From Poriferisodalis sp965215815 (GTDB lineage Bacteria > Actinomycetota > Acidimicrobiia > Acidimicrobiales > Poriferisodalaceae), in assembly GCF_965215815.1 (NCBI RefSeq), contig NZ_CBDCEO010000013.1:620001-684000 (forward strand): 64,000 nucleotides of DNA, given 5' to 3'. Position 1 is the first letter of the stretch. Every line of letters begins with the position of its first letter. Shown piece after piece: positions 59,640 to 64,000 of this stretch. The position numbers were made by a program, and so were the translations under genes. Under the pieces are notes generated by a model. That model did no database searches, was not told the DNA's origin, and saw only the letters and a list, made by a program, of their open reading frames with translations.

Positions 59640-60714
59640 GGCCCAGCGGACGGCGCTGTACCTGTCGCTTCGGGTGTCGGAGAACCTGGCCTTCTTCGGC
59701 GGCCTCTACGGCCTGCGGGGCAGGTCGCTGGCAGAGGCGGTGGCGAAGATCGTCGACCTGTTCGATCTCGACCCGCTGTTGCGCCGCGCCGTCAAGGACT
59801 TGAGCGTCGGCCAGGCGAAGCTGGTCCACCTCGCAACGGCCGTGATCCATGAACCCCCGCTGTTGCTGGTCGACGAGCCGACGGCGGGTCTGGACGTGTC
59901 GGCCCGCCGGCCAGTCATCGACAGCATCCGCAGACTCGCAGCCCAAGGCACCGCTGTCATCTTCAGCACCCATTACCTGGAGGAAGCATCCGAAGCGTGC
60001 GACACGCTCGTGATCCTCGACCACGGCCGGCAGGTCGCGGCCGGCCCGCTTGAAGACTTGCTCGCGGCCAACGGTGACACGGCAACGGTCATCCATCTCA
60101 GCATCGGCGGGCCGGCTCACTCAGTCCCCGCTCTGGCGTCGCTGTTCGCGCTCATGGGGACCGCGTCGATGGGGTTCTCGTTCTTCCGCGAGCACGGGTG
60201 GGGCACCTGGGACCGGCTGCGCATCGCCCCGATCCGCTCGATCCACATCGTGGGAGGCAAGGCCATCCCGATGCTGGCGGTGACCGTATGCCAGCAGCTC
60301 ATCCTGGTCGCCATCGGTATTGCCGTGTTCAACCTCGACGTGCCAGGCGGCCCAGCCCAGGTCGTCGCAGCCGCACTGGCCTGCTCGGTGATGTACGTGA
60401 CCCTGGCGATCGCGTTGACGTCGCTGTGCCGCACCATGTCCCAGCTCAACGCCGCCTCGATGCTGGGCACCATGGCGGTCGCGGGCGCCGGCGGAGCCAT
60501 CGCACAGCTGGCGGCGCTACCGGGCTGGGTGCAGGCCATCGCCCCAGCCAGCCCCGTGTACTGGGTGATCGACGCCCACCGCAGCGTCCTCACCGGCGAG
60601 CAGGGCTTCGGCCGCGCCATCGCAATGCTGATCGGGTTCGGCGTCCTGTTCACCGCCGTCACCCTGTGGATGTTCCGAGCCGAGAAGGCAAAGGAGAGCT
60701 ACCTCGGCGAGTGA
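59640..60714 (+). pseudogene. Relic fusion of an ABC ATPase C-terminal half to an ABC-2 permease C-terminal half
   Basis: An open frame covers two unrelated parts. The first (about 59640-60090) is an ABC ATPase from the Q-loop onward: QRTALYLSLRVSENLAFFGG, signature LSVGQ, Walker B LLLVDEP, H-loop STHYLEEA. Walker A is missing. The second (about 60115-60714) is a permease from mid-protein onward, with several helices. Normal drug-export operons keep these as two full proteins, so a deletion has removed the end of the ATPase gene and the start of the permease gene. Upstream codons 59368-59640 do not resemble ABC sequence. Confidence 0.8.
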
Positions 60715-60958
60715 ATGCGAAGACGGCAACTGGCGGTGCCGCCGCTCGTAGCGTTGCTCACTCCATCCGTCGACGAACTCGTTGCGCCGTCATGAATGCC
60801 AACGCAGGCGGCATCTAGGGTTGATTGATGGCTGTCCGTTGGGTTGATGTCGACGACTCATGCGACTCCCGCAGCGGCATCGAAAACAGAGCTGAGCGTG
60901 ATTTCTCCAGTTACGTCTCGGGAACCCTCAATCTCTCGAATCCGTAAAGGCTCACCCC
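60715..60958. other. Spacer before the DUF2339 gene
   Basis: 244 bp with no supported gene. AT content rises slightly before 60959, where the promoter is expected, but no clear boxes are seen. Confidence 0.35.
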
Positions 60959-63900
60959 ATGGTTCCTGCTGTACTTGCACTCGTTGGCGCTCTGCTCGGC
61001 CTTGCTGCTGGTCCAGCAGGCCTCCCGATAGGAGCCGCCATCGGCTATCTGATCGGACGAGATGTTCAGTCTCGTGGGCTGCGCTCTCGCATCGAATCGC
61101 TCGAGCGGACTGTCGAGGTCCTGCGTCACTCTCCTGCTCCTCCAAAGACCACGGATGAGCCGGAACCGCCGCCCGGCGTGTCCCAGCCCGATCCGGCACT
61201 GCCCGAGCCCGAACCAGAACCACCGAAGCCAAGACCTGCTCCACGCCCCACGCATCGGCCGGCGCCAAGCCCCGCTCCGCGACCTGCTTCACGGCCCGCT
61301 CCATCGCCCGCCACCGTGCCCCGGCCTGCGGTGCCCACACCAAGGCCACCGCAGGCGCCTCGTCGACCGGCGAAGCCGCCAGAGCCCAGCTGGGTCACCG
61401 TTGCTGTTGCCCGTGCACGCACTTGGCTGCTGACCGGCAACTCCCCCGTGAAGATCGGGATCATTCTCTCGCTGATCGGGCTGGGATTCCTGCTGCGGGA
61501 AGCAGCAGTCCGAGGCTGGGTGGACCTCACCATCGAGATGCGCCTCGCAGCGGCAGCCGTGTTCGGGTTCGCCTTGCTGGCATTCGGCTGGCACCAACGA
61601 ACGAAACGTCCCATCTACGGCCTCAGCCTGCAGGGCGGCGGGATCGCTGTCCTGTACTTGGTGACGCTCGCCTCGTACGCCTTGTACGACCTGCTGGGCG
61701 CGCCGGTGGCTCTCGCTGCTGTCGTGCTGATCACCGTTGCTGCCGGCGCGCTCGCCATGGTCCAGAACTCGCTGACACTGGCGATGCTGGGACTCATCGG
61801 CGGCTTCTCCGCTCCTCTGCTGGCCTTTGCGTGGCCCCAAGACCACTTCGAGGTGTTCGGCTTCTACGCGGTTCTCGGCGTGGCCGTGGTCGCCGTGAGC
61901 AGGCTGAAGGCGTGGCCGACACTGGTGCTGTCGGGTTACGCCTTCACGTTCGTCGTGGCCGGGCTGTGGCTGCTTGCGAGACAGGACCACAGCGACTGGG
62001 TGCAACTGCAGCCATTCGTCGCGTTCTTCGTGCTGTTGTACGCACTCGTCCCGTTGGTCTGGCCGCCGGTTGCGTCCTCACGCCCCGAACCCATCGGCTT
62101 CAAGGACGCATGGAACGCGCCGCTGGTGTTCTGCACGCCGTTCGCAGGGCTGGCAATGCAAGCGCTGCTGGTCGGCCATTTGCGCTACGGCGTGGCAATC
62201 AGCAGTGCCGTGCTCGCCTTGGCGCACGTTGCATTGCGCGAGCTGGCCCGCAATCTGAGACCCGCAGACAAGCAACTCGTGGTCGCCTATACCGCACTCG
62301 CCGTGGCGTTCAGCGCTACCGCTGTTCCGCTGTTCTTGGGCGCGTCCGCCACGTCAGCCATCTGGGCTGTGCAGGGCGCGATGCTCGTGTGGGCCAGCGC
62401 ACGATGGGGCTCACGGCTGGCGCTGGTGGGCGGCGCTGTCCTGCAGGCGGCCGCTGCTGTCGCGTATGTGGTGCGAATTGCGGCCGCTTCGACCGACTGG
62501 GACTCTCCCGCGGTCTTCGGGTTCTGGGCCGAGGCCACGCCTGTCCTCAACCCGTACTCGCTCGGTGCGTTCATGCTCGCTGCCTCCGGGCTCGCCAGCG
62601 CGGAGTTTCTGCGCCGCTCGTCGCATCTCGAAGATTGGCACCCATGGCCGCAGAACATGGCGTTGGTGTGGGGCGCCGGCTGGTTCCTGTTCGCCGAGAC
62701 TGCCGCTGTCTGGCTGCGACTTGGGCTGATGCCCGCTGTCGGGTTGTGGGCAGTGCAGGGTGCTGCGCTGATGTGGGTGGCGTCGAAGCGCCGTTCGATG
62801 CCGGTTGCTGTTGCCGGCATCGCCATGCAGGTCGCAGCTTCCATCGCGGCAGCACTCAAGATGGCCGACGATGCTGCCAACCTGTCCCCTGGCTCGTTCG
62901 AGTTCTGGGCAGATTCGACCCCGTTTGCGAACCAGTACTTCGGCGTAGCTGTTCTGCTGGCCGCGTGCGGCATCGCGAGTGCCGTGATCATCTACAGGTC
63001 AGCGTCAGCGCTCGAAAATGCCCGAGTCCCGATGATGTGGCTGTCGTTGCTCTGGGGCGTCGGCTGGTGGCTGTTCGCCGCTGCGGCGCAGCTGTGGGTG
63101 TTGACCGACGACTACCGGCTGTGGGCGCTTTCGCTGCTGGTGATCGGCACGACCTCAGCGGTGGTGGTCGCTGGTCGGGCGCTGAAGTGGGCTGAGCTCG
63201 AGTGGGCCGGAGTGCTGATGCTGCCGACTCTCGTGGTGGCCTTGGCGATCGCTGTGATCAGCAAGGACTATCCGTCTGCTGATTGGGGCTGGACAGCATG
63301 GCCGTTCATGATCTTGGCGTACGCAGTGTTCCTGCGCACCGGTGGGGACAAACTCAAGGCCGCCGGCCTCTACGGCGGCTTGTACTGCGTCGTGAGCGTG
63401 TTCTTGGCCGCTGAGGTCTACGGCCAATTGGCACAGGTCGCCGATGGGGAATGGCCGCTGTACGGGGCTGCGGCCGCGGTCCTGCTGTGGCTGAGCGCCT
63501 CCTTGCGTGCGCGCCCGCACGCGTCATGGTTCGTGGGTGACGGCTGGCGTTGCTGCCTGCTGTATGGCATCACGCCGGTTGCGTGGACTGCTGCTGCAGG
63601 CGCTGGCATTGCTGTGGCGCTCCACCACGGAAGCGTCGACCCGCTGCCGTTCGTGCCAATTCTGAACCCGATCGACATCTTTGCGGCAGCTGCGGTGCTC
63701 GTGATGCTGCGGTGGAAACGAGAGATGGTCGCGGAGCTGTCCGCCGATTCGGACGGCCTGACGCCGGCAGTGGAGAGTTTGCTGCGCGTGGCTGCGGCAC
63801 CATGGCTGCCGGCGCTGAGCGCAACGGGCGTGGCTGCTCTCACGATGACCGCCGCACGGTCTGTCCATCATTGGGCGGACGTGCCGTTCGAGCTGAGATC

Positions 63901-64000
63901 GCTCGTGTACTCCACTGAGCTGCAGGTTGCGGTGTCGATCCTTTGGGCTGCGACCGCGTTGGCTGCGATGGTCGTCGGTATGAGAACCGCCGACCGGCGC
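60959..64000 (+). CDS. DUF2339 multi-pass membrane protein (3' end outside window)
   Basis: The frame is open from ATG 60959 to the window edge (1014 codons). A hydrophobic/glycine-rich N-terminus (VLALVGALLGLAAGPAGLPI) is followed by a coiled segment, a Pro-rich linker of about 80 residues, then many membrane helices starting SPVKIGIILSLIGLGFLLRE. YGLSLQGGGIAVLYLVTLAS is a DUF2339 hallmark. The family has 20 or more helices and an unknown role in the envelope. The end is not visible. Confidence 0.85.
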   Translation, partial: MVPAVLALVGALLGLAAGPAGLPIGAAIGYLIGRDVQSRGLRSRIESLERTVEVLRHSPAPPKTTDEPEPPPGVSQPDPALPEPEPEPPKPRPAPRPTHRPAPSPAPRPASRPAPSPATVPRPAVPTPRPPQAPRRPAKPPEPSWVTVAVARARTWLLTGNSPVKIGIILSLIGLGFLLREAAVRGWVDLTIEMRLAAAAVFGFALLAFGWHQRTKRPIYGLSLQGGGIAVLYLVTLASYALYDLLGAPVALAAVVLITVAAGALAMVQNSLTLAMLGLIGGFSAPLLAFAWPQDHFEVFGFYAVLGVAVVAVSRLKAWPTLVLSGYAFTFVVAGLWLLARQDHSDWVQLQPFVAFFVLLYALVPLVWPPVASSRPEPIGFKDAWNAPLVFCTPFAGLAMQALLVGHLRYGVAISSAVLALAHVALRELARNLRPADKQLVVAYTALAVAFSATAVPLFLGASATSAIWAVQGAMLVWASARWGSRLALVGGAVLQAAAAVAYVVRIAAASTDWDSPAVFGFWAEATPVLNPYSLGAFMLAASGLASAEFLRRSSHLEDWHPWPQNMALVWGAGWFLFAETAAVWLRLGLMPAVGLWAVQGAALMWVASKRRSMPVAVAGIAMQVAASIAAALKMADDAANLSPGSFEFWADSTPFANQYFGVAVLLAACGIASAVIIYRSASALENARVPMMWLSLLWGVGWWLFAAAAQLWVLTDDYRLWALSLLVIGTTSAVVVAGRALKWAELEWAGVLMLPTLVVALAIAVISKDYPSADWGWTAWPFMILAYAVFLRTGGDKLKAAGLYGGLYCVVSVFLAAEVYGQLAQVADGEWPLYGAAAAVLLWLSASLRARPHASWFVGDGWRCCLLYGITPVAWTAAAGAGIAVALHHGSVDPLPFVPILNPIDIFAAAAVLVMLRWKREMVAELSADSDGLTPAVESLLRVAAAPWLPALSATGVAALTMTAARSVHHWADVPFELRSLVYSTELQVAVSILWAATALAAMVVGMRTADRR

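Noticed and set aside
61423..63195. Long plus-strand frame (590 codons) inside the DUF2339 gene
   Set aside because: Out-of-frame, Arg/Cys-rich translation. The other plus-strand frame has regular membrane helices and DUF2339 motifs.

Overview
The window is a 64-kb stretch of high-GC DNA with many GTG starts, leaderless-looking promoters, an F420-type luciferase-like oxidoreductase, a DUF222/HNH endonuclease, actinobacterial-style lipoproteins and many CoA, SDR and flavin enzymes. This fits a free-living actinobacterium, most likely of the Acidimicrobiia type. That placement is an inference from gene content and style. No rRNA, tRNA or CRISPR array was found.

Region 1 (1-8.8 kb, all minus strand) is a restriction and defence block. 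In transcription order it holds an XRE-ImmA regulator/protease, a DNA cytosine-5 methyltransferase, a UvrD-type helicase fused to a Cas4/AddB-like nuclease (overlapping the methyltransferase by GTGA), then HsdM and HsdS of a type I system. HsdS runs off the left edge. HsdR is not in the window.

Region 2 (8.8-24.0 kb) is a scrapyard of toxin-antitoxin modules and mobile elements. An IS110 element sits upstream of one XRE-ImmA copy, and the second copy at 17.6-18.8 kb preserves the empty insertion site. An IS1380 element lands exactly on the stop codon of a vapC and restores it through its CTAG target duplication. One antitoxin family occurs six times: four intact genes, one broken gene and one fragment. 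Only one copy keeps a full-length PIN toxin. A macro-domain (DarG-like) gene, a two-gene HEPN module and their collapsed duplicate, an AbiE-like type IV pair, a GIY-YIG-like protein, a DEDDh exonuclease and a complete FitAB-type VapBC complete the block.

Region 3 (24.0-34.7 kb, mostly plus strand) leads into a tight catabolic cluster: SDR, enolase-superfamily enzyme, gamma-butyrobetaine-hydroxylase-like dioxygenase, second SDR, maleate-isomerase-like protein, and aconitase X large and small subunits. The substrate cannot be named from sequence. The cluster looks like a degradation pathway for a betaine, hydroxy-amino acid or sugar acid.

Region 4 (34.7-51.2 kb) carries an MFS transporter, an LLM oxidoreductase, a cupredoxin, an enoyl-CoA hydratase, lipoproteins, an HsaA-like acyl-CoA dehydrogenase-fold monooxygenase, a CaiB/BaiF CoA-transferase, flavodoxin-like reductases, an amidase, VOC and cupin proteins, an alpha/beta hydrolase and an aromatic-type FAD monooxygenase. 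These are probably several small catabolic units.

Region 5 (51.2-64 kb) has a frameshifted DUF3179 lipoprotein, an SDR, a PPOX flavoprotein with a duplicated 3' end, the HNH endonuclease, a dienelactone-hydrolase-like enzyme, an unrecognised 461-residue protein, a relic fusion of an ABC ATPase to an ABC-2 permease, and the start of a large DUF2339 membrane protein that runs off the right edge. Short tandem repeats, mostly of 15-bp period, recur in intergenic DNA from 31 to 55 kb.
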